From Candidatus Heimdallarchaeota archaeon (GTDB lineage Archaea; Asgardarchaeota; Heimdallarchaeia; JABLTI01): 43,594 bases of DNA. The stretch lies in assembly GCA_019058275.1 (NCBI GenBank), contig JAHLVW010000110.1:1-43594 (forward strand), given 5' to 3'. Position 1 is the first letter of the stretch. Each line of letters opens with the position of its first letter. Below the pieces are notes generated by a model. That model saw only the letters and a list, made by a program, of their open reading frames with translations, ran no database searches and was not told the origin of the DNA. Made by a program: the position numbers and the translations under genes. Shown here one piece after another: positions 34,916 to 43,594 of the stretch.

Positions 34916-35124
34916 TATTCTTTCTAAATCTATTATTTTTAATTACATAAAAATTAAGTTATAATTGCTATATTAAAGCTTTTAAAAAGAATTTTTATTA
35001 TAAAAAAAAGAAAAGGGAAATTCATTAAAAAATTATTTCCCTTTCATACCCTTACTTGAGAGTGTGACCAGTCCCAACTTAGACCATCAATAAATACATT
35101 ATAAACACATCTATGGTAAAATCC

Positions 35125-35577
35125 TCATGTAGGTCTGCAATAAGTTTGTATGAATAAATCGACATCAAGGCCACCATAGCTAACTCCACCAGGTACTGGT
35201 CCATAGGCAGACCATTTATGGCAGGTATCACCATCATCATATACTCGATAATTTTCAGAATATACTGTATGATCAGCGATTTTTAGTATTATATAGTCAT
35301 TGAGGTATGTTTTGTATATTTTATAGTTGGAAAAGTCAATTTCAAATTCCCATTTTTGATATGTATAACAATCTTCGCTTGGAAAATATGTGTACCAAAT
35401 CTTTATTGTTATGTCCAAACTTTCATATTTGCTTGGCCACCATTCAGATTCAATCTCTACTTGATATGTTGTTGTAGGTGGTGGTATTGAATATACAGGT
35501 TGTAATCCTACGATAATAATTATCGATAAGATAATAGTCATTAGAGATAAAAATATGCTAAAATGTTTCCTTTTCAA
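35125..35577 (-). CDS. secreted Trp/Tyr-rich hypothetical protein, possibly truncated by TGA
   Basis: 150 residues from a TTG behind GGAGGG. A clear N-terminal signal is seen: basic MKRKH, then a 20-residue hydrophobic core, and a likely cut after PVYS. The mature part is rich in Trp and Tyr with four to five Cys (EDCYTYQKWEFEIDF, GDTCHKWSAYG, QTYCRPT), suggesting an extracellular disulfide-bonded beta protein. Beyond the TGA at 35125-35127 the same frame continues as GFYHRCVYNVFIDG then LSWDWSHSQVRV, to a TGA at 35044. It has the same Trp/Tyr/Cys flavour, so the stop may be a nonsense change. No family is recognised. It lies alone on the minus strand within the island. Confidence 0.6.
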   Translation of the reverse strand: MKRKHFSIFLSLMTIILSIIIIVGLQPVYSIPPPTTTYQVEIESEWWPSKYESLDITIKIWYTYFPSEDCYTYQKWEFEIDFSNYKIYKTYLNDYIILKIADHTVYSENYRVYDDGDTCHKWSAYGPVPGGVSYGGLDVDLFIQTYCRPT

Positions 35578-35784
35578 ACATTTCCCTCCAATTTTTTTCT
35601 AATATTTTTGTTATTCTTAATTCTGTAATAACAAAAATATATGTTAAAAGGATTTAAATTTTTTATAAAAATATTTTGATTTTTTATCAGCACATTTTTT
35701 ATCATATATAGGTATGAAATTTTTCAGATAATAAGAAAAATTTAATACCATTTTATTCTTATTAATATATTGGAATAGGGAACA

Positions 35785-38686
35785 ATGAATTTCTCAAAAG
35801 ATGATGAAAACAATGTAAATTACTATAGACCCAATTATAAGAAACTAATTAGTATTATTATTAAATCAAGGAAAAAAAGTATAATTGTTTCATGTTTTTT
35901 CAATATGATTATCTTTCTTCTTATAACTTCATTATTTATAATTTGGATTTCATATCGAGAAAATTATTTCAATAATTATCTTTCAGAAATTGATTGGTAT
36001 GATGATAACAACACCTCTTCATTTATTTCAGAGATTAACTTTTTCTTCAAATTCAACTTCACATTACTTTGAGGATATTTTTTATAATGTTGAAAAAGTT
36101 ATTAATGAAATCATTCCGAATGTAACAATTCACAAAACTGGAAGAATTACCACATTAGTAAGAGGGAATGATTTATCATATTATGCTTTACAGACATATG
36201 ATCTAAACACTTGCTCAATTTTAGAACAATCATTAGTTAAGGGCAATCTACCACAAAATCATACTGAAATCTTAGTTTATAATCAAGAATATAATTTAGT
36301 TGATTACGAAGTGGGTCAAAGTATTAGCTTTATACCTGATTCGTTTAAAACAAATTATACTGACACAGTTTATAATAATTTTACTATTTCAGGTATTCTT
36401 GAAAATTTTGATAGTACCCTACATCTCTTAGGTTATTCTAATGACTTTAATTGGGAAGGTTACCCATTAGAAGATGAACAATACGATATGGGAAGCTCCC
36501 CTATTTCTTGTATATTTATTACTTCCCAAGAGAATTTTGTTAGAATAATTAATAATTTCACAGATTTCTCATCGTTATTTATAGTTAATATTGATTTCTT
36601 ATATGATTATTCAATGATTGATTTTAACAATGTTTCTTATTACTTGCAAAAATATCAAGGACTATTTGATGAAGGAACTACTATCTCAAATAATATTCAA
36701 GTTAAATTAGGTGCTGATTTTATAAACGTGATAATAAATTATCAGACTTCTTGGATAATAGAGACAATAAAAGTCGTTTCTGTTAACTTTTCAATTTTGT
36801 TGATTCTAATTTTAATTTCTTATGAAATACTAAACTATAATTCAAAAAAATTGTCTTTAATATTTCAGCTGATAAAATCATACGGACTTGATTTGTCTAC
36901 TGCAAGACGTGTAATTTTTGCTGAATCAGGTCTGGTATTAAGTGCTAGTTTAGTCACTGGTTTTACTGTAGGCTTACTAATCAGCTATCCAATACTCTAC
37001 TTGTTAAACCATACTTTAAAATTAAAAATTGTATTTCAAGTTTTGAAAAATCCATTTTTTATAAGTCTAACAATTGTTTTTATAGCCATTATTTTCTTGC
37101 TAGATTATTACTATAAAATTTCTGTTGCTAAAAAAGTTGAGAGTACAATTCCCTTACAGTTTAAACTAAAACGCGCAAATAAATTTAAAAGATTTTTTTC
37201 AAAATTCTGGATTTTATCACTCTTTCTCGGTACAATTTTGCTTCCTGCTGGTTTAATTAGTTCCATTTTCTTAAGTGATTATTTAGCCTGGAGTGAAAAT
37301 GCAAATCTAAGAATTGAATCTTTTTTAGCTTTATCAATTGCCATTTTAATATTTGGAATATTCTTCATTCTATATGCTTTCTTTTACAATTTCTCAAAAC
37401 TCATAGCCAAGATTTATACATCAGTAGGAGAGAAATTTTGGTTAAAGAAAAAAAATTTTATAACATTAGTTATGAAGAATATATCCTTCTCGAAAAAAAA
37501 CATCCAACAGATATTGTTTGGTGTTTTTATCGTATCCATAAATATTATACCAAGTTTTGTGATAAAACCTTCAATACAAAATCATTTAGATTTAAATGCA
37601 ACTATAGCAACTGGATTTTCAGATTTGGAAATAAATAGTTGGAATTCAAATCAAACACTAAAACAAGAAATTAGTGACATTAATGGGGTAAATTTTACAG
37701 CTGAGATTATTAATGTTAAATTATATACCGAAACAGGTTATAGTACTTTAGATTTTAATCAATACTTGATAAATATATTAGTGATTAATGTTTCTAATTT
37801 TGCAAAACTTATTAAATTCAATCCATACAAAAACGAGAAAGCATTAGAATATGATAAAATTCAATCATTAGAACAAAATATGTCCTATATGACAAATAGT
37901 AATTTTGCTAAAAAATTCGCCTTTAATAAAGGGAATATCTTGAATAGCTGGGATTTTATTAATACTCCTAGAAATTATCAAATGGTATATATTGACAACT
38001 TTGATTATTTTCCAGCTATGGCTGTTTTTGAAAAGGATTTACTTTTCAAATTGTATTATCCTGAAACTGATACATTCCAAATGGTCCTAAATTATAACTC
38101 ATATTGGACTTTAATAAATAATTCACAAGATTTTGAATTTATCTCGATTCAATCAAAATTACTAATTAAAACTGATAAAGGAATAAATAATACAATAATA
38201 AAAGAATATCTTTTGAAAAATTACAATATCAACGCTTTTACTTTGGATGAAATAAAAGAATCAATGAATAAAGAAACTTCTGAGTTTATTTTTGGTTTAT
38301 TTAAATTTCAATCTATTCTGTATGTTTTTACTTTTGTTCTTGTAGGGTATTTTGCTAGTTGTAACACTTTTCTACAAAGAACTAGAAACATTGAAAATGC
38401 ACTTCGTATCGGAGCTTCTCGCAAACAAATTTTCTTAGAATATACACTTGAATTTATATTTCTAGTATTTATCCAAGTTCTAATTTCAATACTATTAGGT
38501 ATATTACTCCTAAGATTATATGTTGCTTTGTTAAATATCAATCAAAACTTCGTATTATATAAACCTCGCTTACCTTGGTGGTTTTATATTTTTTCGTTTT
38601 TATTAGGATCTATTTCATTGATGATTGGCTGGTTTGTAGGTTCATCATTAAAATTTCGCCAATATCAGCAAACAAGAAATATGTAG
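35785..38686 (+). pseudogene. FtsX/MacB-type ABC permease, frameshifted near its N-terminus
   Basis: The first frame (35785-36072) encodes the cytosolic start and first helix (IVSCFFNMIIFLLITSLFII). The second frame (to 38686) supplies the rest. They join near the TTTTT run at 36040-36044, giving a protein of about 966 residues colinear with the next gene (IIKSRKKSIIVSCFF with YLKSGKKRIIYTSFF). Topology: helix 1, an extracellular domain of about 240 residues, a group of helices with FtsX pattern, a second extracellular domain (about 600-830), and three final helices with another FtsX domain (TRNIENALRIGASRKQIFLE). It is probably one half of a heterodimeric export or mechanotransmission ABC system. 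Broken, unless the base run is an assembly error. Confidence 0.7.
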
Positions 38687-38725
38687 AATATTATCTTAAT
38701 CTTAAAGACGAAGGATGAAAAAGTA

Positions 38726-41602
38726 ATGGTAAAAAATGAAAAAGTAGAAAAGTCCTTTAGCTATTCAATTAAGAAGATTATTCAGATTTACTTAAAGAGT
38801 GGAAAAAAGAGAATCATTTACACTTCATTTTTTGTATTGGTTTCATTTCTCTCAATGTCCTTATTATTCATAACTTGGTCTACTTATCAAAATGAATTAT
38901 TTAATACAAATATTTCAAGCTATTCATGGTATGGTGATGGCTTACATTCTTCCTTCACCGTTTATGAAAAAAATCTTGACTCATCAATTCCTTCAAACTA
39001 TATTGATAGAGGAATTAATGATGTAAAAAATGCTATAAGTAATGTAACATCTAATGCAGTTACAAAAGCTTCAGCGTCCTTGGAGATTTTCTTAAGAGGT
39101 CCAAATCCAATTTATGAAATTTTAGCTGATTATAAAATTAAAGCGTTTGATTTAAACACCAGTAGAATCCTAAGTCAAAGTCTTGTTGCTGGACGTATGC
39201 CAAAAAACGATTCGGAAATAATTTATTATAAAGCTGAAAATTTAATCTTAAATTTCTCTGTGAATGATACTATAGAGTTAAAACCTGATTTACCTGATAT
39301 GCCTATGAGAGTATTTACAATTACTGGGATTATTGACGATCTTGAAACAACATTTCAAATGCATGGATTTTCAAAGGATCTTATCTGGGAGAGTGCGAGA
39401 AATGAAAAATATGGTTATTCTACATACACCCAAAGTATTGGAACTTTTATAACTACTCCAAATTATTTATATAATTTAATAAATAATTTCACTGATTTCT
39501 ATTCAACATTCGTTTTTTTAGTAGACATTAAATATGAAGCAAATTCAATAAACTATTACGAACTGAATTCTTATTTACCAGGATTAAAAGAATTACAAAA
39601 TGGCATTAACTTAGATTTCACAGATAATGTATCTTTCAAAATGGCTGTAGACTTATATGATTTCATCAATAACTTTCATATGACGCAATTATTAGAAACT
39701 ACAAGATTAAGTGCTATTAGTATCATTATTGCTCTTTTATTTTTACTTGCTATCTCCGAACTTTTTTCTTATAAAAAACAAGAACTTTCTTCCATTTTCA
39801 ATTTAATGTTACGATATGGGTTAGATAGTAAACCAATAAAATTAACCATATTGACTGAAATTAGTATAATTACTTCCGTTGGAATACTAGGAGGTACAAT
39901 TCTTGGTATTTTTTCAGGTTTTATTTTTACTTTGATTTTAAAATGGGAAGTTTCTCTAAGTTCCTTTTTGAATAGTTTAGCTACTATTCAATTCTTAATA
40001 ATCTTTTTTATATTATCAGTCATACAATTTGTGCTTGGTATCTATTCTAGGCAATCTATTTTTAAAACTGTAAAAAATTCACAATTATCAGAGATAGAAA
40101 TTGAAGGCAATACAAGTTTTATAAATAAAATATTTTCATTTAATGAAATTTTATTTCTTTTTCCTGGCATAATACTTTTAGCAATTGGCATTCCAGGACT
40201 TCTTTATACAAATACTATTCTTGATATATATTCAAATCCCTATATTGAATTTCTAAAAGTTCTTTTTGTGACATTGCTTTTTATTGGGATTGTTCTTATC
40301 AGCTTCGCACTTTTTTATCTATTATCTAGAATTTTCTCTTATTTTTTTAAAATTTTTGGAAAATTTATTTGGCAAAAAAGAAAGAGCTTTCTAACATTAT
40401 CCCTTAAAAACATCTCAAAAGACTTTCGTTATTACCAAAAAATAATATTAGTTATATTTTTTATTGGATTAGGATTTATACCAGGTCTAACGATAAACAG
40501 TACAATTAACAATCATTTACAATTGAATTCAATATTAGCAACTGGATGTTCTGATCTAATAATTGATGATTGGAATTTGAATCAAACCTTAAGAAAGGAA
40601 ATAGATGATTTGAAAGAAATCGAATCAACTACAGAAATCATTTTTCTAGAATTTACTTCAATAGGTAATAATAATGTGAGATATTTAATTAAGATGCTTG
40701 CCATAAATGCAACTGAATTTGTCAATGTAGCAAATATTAACAAACTAAAAAAATCTAATTACTCCCTAGATGATATATTAGCATTAAATAGAAATATGAC
40801 CTGTTTGCTAGATGATAACTTTGTGCGAAATAATAGAGATGTAAATTTAAACAAGAAATTTACATGTAATAACTATTGGAAATCAGTTGATAGTAATGAG
40901 TTAGATGTTATACAAAGTTTTGATAATTTCCCATCATTACTTAACGTGAATAATCAGATACTATATCAACAAATTAATAAAATTGAACAGTTTCGAATGG
41001 TCGTGAATCTTCAGACCTATGAAAAGATGATGAATGATGTTTATAGCATAGAAATAACATCCTCCAAGCAACAATTATTGCTAAAAATCAACCAAAATTC
41101 AGAAACAAATAAGGCAAAAAGTCAGCTTTCAAACCTTTTTAATATTGTCTCCTTTGATTCTGAAGATGTTAAATCAACTATGATAAAAAAAGCATCTGTA
41201 TTTTCTTTACAAATTCTTTCAGTTATTTTGATATTTACAATATTTCTAACAATCTTATTTGGCTTCATTTATGGGAATAATCAATACCTGAAACGAATAA
41301 GGAATGTTGAGTCAGATTTTCGACTTGGTGCTACAAAAAATCAAATTTGGATTGGATTTCTTATAGAAATAATAGTATTAGCAACAATTCCCTTAATTAT
41401 TTCAGTAATTAGTGGCTTTCTATTAGTAAAGATTTATCCACAGTTTCTAAATATAGATCAAAGCTATATAACATATAATCTTTGGGAAAATTGGTGGGTG
41501 TTATTTGTTGCATTTATTATTGGAGAAATAGCTATCTGCATTGGTTGGTTATTAGGATTAATTCCTCAAATTAAATATTACAAACTACAAAAACAGGAAT
41601 GA
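38726..41602 (+). CDS. FtsX/MacB-type ABC permease
   Basis: 958 residues, paralogous to the preceding permease over its whole length. It has an N-terminal helix (30-52), an extracellular domain (55-325), about six helices in two groups (330-600, including ISIITSVGILGGTILGIFSG), a second extracellular domain (600-820), and three C-terminal helices with the FtsX signature IRNVESDFRLGATKNQIWIG. Type VII ABC systems of this layout (MacB, LolCDE, FtsEX) do not pass substrate through the helices but move extracellular partners or extract lipids and peptides. A GGATG ribosome site lies 9 nt before the ATG. Stop TGA at 41600-41602, six bp before the ATPase gene. Confidence 0.85.
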   Translation: MVKNEKVEKSFSYSIKKIIQIYLKSGKKRIIYTSFFVLVSFLSMSLLFITWSTYQNELFNTNISSYSWYGDGLHSSFTVYEKNLDSSIPSNYIDRGINDVKNAISNVTSNAVTKASASLEIFLRGPNPIYEILADYKIKAFDLNTSRILSQSLVAGRMPKNDSEIIYYKAENLILNFSVNDTIELKPDLPDMPMRVFTITGIIDDLETTFQMHGFSKDLIWESARNEKYGYSTYTQSIGTFITTPNYLYNLINNFTDFYSTFVFLVDIKYEANSINYYELNSYLPGLKELQNGINLDFTDNVSFKMAVDLYDFINNFHMTQLLETTRLSAISIIIALLFLLAISELFSYKKQELSSIFNLMLRYGLDSKPIKLTILTEISIITSVGILGGTILGIFSGFIFTLILKWEVSLSSFLNSLATIQFLIIFFILSVIQFVLGIYSRQSIFKTVKNSQLSEIEIEGNTSFINKIFSFNEILFLFPGIILLAIGIPGLLYTNTILDIYSNPYIEFLKVLFVTLLFIGIVLISFALFYLLSRIFSYFFKIFGKFIWQKRKSFLTLSLKNISKDFRYYQKIILVIFFIGLGFIPGLTINSTINNHLQLNSILATGCSDLIIDDWNLNQTLRKEIDDLKEIESTTEIIFLEFTSIGNNNVRYLIKMLAINATEFVNVANINKLKKSNYSLDDILALNRNMTCLLDDNFVRNNRDVNLNKKFTCNNYWKSVDSNELDVIQSFDNFPSLLNVNNQILYQQINKIEQFRMVVNLQTYEKMMNDVYSIEITSSKQQLLLKINQNSETNKAKSQLSNLFNIVSFDSEDVKSTMIKKASVFSLQILSVILIFTIFLTILFGFIYGNNQYLKRIRNVESDFRLGATKNQIWIGFLIEIIVLATIPLIISVISGFLLVKIYPQFLNIDQSYITYNLWENWWVLFVAFIIGEIAICIGWLLGLIPQIKYYKLQKQE

Positions 41603-41607
41603 TATAG

Positions 41608-42462
41608 ATGATTGTAACATGTAAAGATTTAATAAAAATATACAAAGATTCAGTAAGAAAGATTAATGTTCCAGCTTTACGAGGATGTGATTTTGAAGTT
41701 AACCAAGGAGAATTAGTTTCTATTGTGGGGCCAAGTGGATCAGGTAAAACTACTTTGATAAATATTTTAGCTGGTTTAGATACACCATCTAGTGGAGAGG
41801 TTGAAGTTGCTGGATATAAATTGGATAAACTCAACCCTAAATTCTTGCAAGCATTTCGGTTACTAACAATTGGATTAGTAGATCAATTTCCAGAAAGAAC
41901 ACTTTTTCTTAATGTTACTATTGATGATAATTTGACATATGCTGAAAGTGTTATTAATAAACCAAATTCTTCAGAAAATTTATCAAACCAAACTATTTTA
42001 GAGCAATTAGGAATTTTAAAACTTAAAAATAGGTGTGTAAATACCTTATCTGGTGGTGAAATTACAAGGGTTGCCTTAGCATGTGCTCTTGCAAAAGGGG
42101 TTCCACTAATTCTTTGTGATGAACCTACTGGCCAACTAGATGGTTTAAACACTGATAAAATAAAATTTTTATTAAAAATGATAGTTCGAGACTTTGGTAC
42201 TACCATCATTGTGGTCACTCATGATAAAAGGTTTTTAGATGGTGTCGATAGAACATTTGAAATAAAAGATGGACGGGTAACAGCCATTCTTACACATGCT
42301 GAAAGAGTTTTATTACAACAGAGCCCAAAGTTTCCATTAAGATTTAAAAGTTATATTGATACAACCAGAACAATGCATGTACCTGATATGATATACAAAA
42401 CTTTAAAATTAACAGATTCAGGTGAATTCCTTCTTAAAAAAAAGTGGAAAAGTAGTGTTTGA
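41608..42462 (+). CDS. ABC transporter ATPase, LolD/MacB type (1)
   Basis: 284 residues. Walker A GPSGSGKT (41-48), Q-loop LVDQFP, signature LSGGE, Walker B LILCDEPTGQLD, D-loop and H-loop VVTHDKRF are all intact. The tail of about 45 residues (FKSYIDTTRTMHVPDMIYKT) is longer than in LolD and may bind the permease cytosolic face. It pairs by position with the two FtsX permeases. Its 3' end overlaps the start of the second ATPase (GTGTTTGA junction), indicating coupling. Confidence 0.92.
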   Translation: MIVTCKDLIKIYKDSVRKINVPALRGCDFEVNQGELVSIVGPSGSGKTTLINILAGLDTPSSGEVEVAGYKLDKLNPKFLQAFRLLTIGLVDQFPERTLFLNVTIDDNLTYAESVINKPNSSENLSNQTILEQLGILKLKNRCVNTLSGGEITRVALACALAKGVPLILCDEPTGQLDGLNTDKIKFLLKMIVRDFGTTIIVVTHDKRFLDGVDRTFEIKDGRVTAILTHAERVLLQQSPKFPLRFKSYIDTTRTMHVPDMIYKTLKLTDSGEFLLKKKWKSSV

Positions 42463-43270
42463 AAATCCTAGTGATATTCAACCAGAGAAAATTAACTTAG
42501 AGCAACTTAAACCAAAAAGGGAAACAATTAAAAAAGTTCCAATAGATGACCATTATAGCGAAAATAAAGAACTTTTAATTATGCTTAGAAACCTCTCAAA
42601 AACATATAAAACTAAGGGCGGTTTAGTTGAAGCATTAACTGATACAAATTTAGTAATCTATAAAGGTGACATTTTATATATTATGGGTCCTAGTGGTTCT
42701 GGAAAAACTACTCTTCTCCGATTAATCTCAGGTCTTGAATTAGCATCAAAAGGCGAGATCTTTATTTTAGAAGAAAATTTTAGTAAATGGGATGATACCA
42801 AACGTGCAATCTTTCGTAGAGATAATATGGGAATTGTAGCACAACATGGAAATCTTAATCCATTTTTAACTATTAGTGAAAACTTAATCCTAAAAAAGAT
42901 TTATCAAGGTAATAAATTAACAGATACCATTGAACAAAATCAATCAATACTTAATTTATTTGTTGATTTACAAATCAAAGAAAGATTTCAAGCATATCCT
43001 TTAGAAATATCTGGCGGTGAATTACAAAGAGCCTCTTTAGCTATAGCTATAAATGAATCACCAAAAATATTACTTCTTGATGAGCCTACTGCAAACCTTG
43101 ATTCAGATTTGGCAAAACATGTAGTTAATCTGATATTTGAAAAATGCAAAACACTTGGTTTAACAGCATTAATTTCAACTCATGATTTAAATATTCTTAA
43201 AGAAGGAGTTCGTTTGATCGAGTTATCGGATGGACAGATTATTAAAAACAGCTATATTGCTAAGGCTTAA
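42455..43270 (+). CDS. ABC transporter ATPase, LolD/MacB type (2)
   Basis: The frame is open from GTG 42422. GTG 42455, overlapping the previous stop as GTGTTTGA with GGAAAAG upstream, is the more credible start, giving about 271 residues; ATG 42581 would begin at the domain edge. Motifs: Walker A GPSGSGKT, Q-loop IVAQHGN, signature ISGGELQRASLA, Walker B ILLLDEPTANLDSD, H-loop STHDLN. It has an N-terminal extension of about 50 residues before the nucleotide domain. With the other ATPase it probably forms a heterodimer for the paired permeases. Last gene of the island; its stop abuts the right repeat. Confidence 0.9.
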   Translation: MFENPSDIQPEKINLEQLKPKRETIKKVPIDDHYSENKELLIMLRNLSKTYKTKGGLVEALTDTNLVIYKGDILYIMGPSGSGKTTLLRLISGLELASKGEIFILEENFSKWDDTKRAIFRRDNMGIVAQHGNLNPFLTISENLILKKIYQGNKLTDTIEQNQSILNLFVDLQIKERFQAYPLEISGGELQRASLAIAINESPKILLLDEPTANLDSDLAKHVVNLIFEKCKTLGLTALISTHDLNILKEGVRLIELSDGQIIKNSYIAKA

Positions 43271-43507
43271 TCTTTTTATAACATATATGTATCTTTAACA
43301 GTCTTTCAATTTCTTCGAAATTACTTTATACACCTTTAGTAGATTCAGTAAAAATGCTATTGCAAAATATATTTTTTTCTTAGAGAGTAATAAAGACTAA
43401 TGATTGGTGTGCGAGGCCGGATTTGAACCAGCGATATCCAGCTATCTCACTACCTAAGAACTTGGTAGCAGTGAGGCTGGCGTCATACCGAGCTAGACCA
43501 CTCGCAC
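43267..43507 (+). repeat. right copy of the ~240-bp direct repeat with intact tRNA-Val
   Basis: Matches 34672-34915. The repeat starts in the last codons of the ATPase gene (its TAA stop is inside) and ends with the tRNA 5' end. The near-identical first 105 bp lie on the 3' side of the tRNA, where integrases act. It marks the right edge of the 8.6-kb segment holding the secreted protein and ABC genes. Confidence 0.85.
43405..43507 (-). tRNA. tRNA-Val(CAC) with a 26-nt intron, CCA encoded
   Basis: Read on the minus strand the acceptor stem is GTGCGAG with CTCGCAC (7 bp), the D-arm TGGTCTAGCTCGGTATGAC, the anticodon stem CCAGC/GCTGG, and the T-arm GCTGG-TTCAAAT-CCGGC, then ACCA. An insert (43444-43469) lies between positions 37 and 38. 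It forms a textbook bulge-helix-bulge: 4-bp CTCA/TGAG, bulges CTG and ATA, then CTACC/GGTAG. Removing it gives the loop CTCACTA with anticodon CAC. T at position 37 is unusual. This copy is intact, and two damaged copies lie at 34809 and 33541. Confidence 0.9.
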
Positions 43508-43594
43508 TTACCTAATTTTATCTGTTAAAAGCAACCTATTGAATATTTCTACAACCTTATGTACCTTTTATGTAAACATTGAATAAAAGGAATA

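Noticed and set aside
2320..35577. Reassignment of TGA or TAG to Trp as an explanation for the in-frame stops.
   Set aside because: TGG is used freely for Trp in all genes, TAG and TGA both end normal genes here, and several of the broken genes also need frameshifts.
35785..36072. A separate short membrane protein before the permease.
   Set aside because: It is colinear with the N-terminus of the next permease paralogue, so it is the front end of the same frameshifted gene.
43267..43380. A second tRNA gene in the conserved repeat flank.
   Set aside because: No cloverleaf can be drawn; only a short AATTTC-TTC-GAAATT dyad is present.
1..43594. CRISPR array or insertion sequence.
   Set aside because: No regularly spaced direct repeats and no transposase-like protein were seen anywhere in the window.

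Overview
The window is about 43.6 kb of AT-rich archaeal chromosome. Archaeal signs are an intron-bearing tRNA with a bulge-helix-bulge splice site, a tRNA with an encoded CCA, TATA-type promoters, strong Shine-Dalgarno sites mixed with apparently leaderless starts, many TTG/GTG starts, and archaeal-type proteins (Ta0583/ParM-like actin, MoxR-DUF58 cluster, AbrB-ACT regulator, endonuclease V, TldD/PmbA). The size of the hypothetical membrane proteins and a degenerate AAR2-like gene make an Asgard-type archaeon (Heimdall/Loki-like) my best guess. That is an inference, and no single marker proves it.

Layout. 0-4.6 kb: minus-strand metabolic genes (two tandem alpha/beta-hydrolases, a DapA/NanA-family aldolase, a PepD-like M20 dipeptidase, a frameshifted nucleotidyltransferase). 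4.7-9.95 kb: a small membrane protein, an AbrB-ACT regulator with a 25-bp dyad upstream, a MagIII-like glycosylase, a nitroreductase, a coiled-coil protein, and a three-gene minus-strand operon that starts with a 34-codon ORF. 10.16-10.47 kb: a roughly 300-nt segment of nested complementary stems with a possible kissing-loop pair, probably an unidentified structured RNA. 10.66-19.66 kb: a plus-strand cluster of DUF4129-tailed surface protein, DUF4350 protein, MoxR ATPase, DUF58 protein, polytopic membrane protein and actin-like ATPase. 19.7-23.3 kb: pirin, endonuclease V, tRNA-Ser(GCT), a frameshifted double GNAT and a DinB-fold protein. 23.45-27.56 kb: tldD-pmbA-pmbA. 27.7-31.8 kb: an SF2 helicase, an MFS gene broken by an amber codon, a leftover helicase tail, and a broken gene resembling the eukaryotic U5 snRNP assembly factor AAR2. 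31.85-33.5 kb: a 61-codon ORF and a cysteine-desulfurase-like enzyme. 33.54-43.5 kb: an island bounded by three copies of the 3' end of one tRNA-Val gene. It carries a nitroreductase, a secreted protein, and a two-permease, two-ATPase FtsX/MacB-type exporter.

How it fits together. The 10.6-19.7 kb cluster looks like one functional unit: a MoxR AAA+ chaperone with a VWA/DUF58 partner and membrane-anchored DUF4129/DUF4350 proteins, followed by a filament-forming ATPase. The tldD/pmbA genes suggest peptide maturation or proteolysis. The island carries an export system on more AT-rich DNA and looks acquired by integration at tRNA-Val. Broken genes are frequent: four apparent single-base frameshifts in otherwise intact-looking genes, several in-frame stops (two at positions where the family normally has Trp), and one gene remnant. 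Either the genome is decaying at these loci or part of this is assembly error. Read-level data would separate the two.
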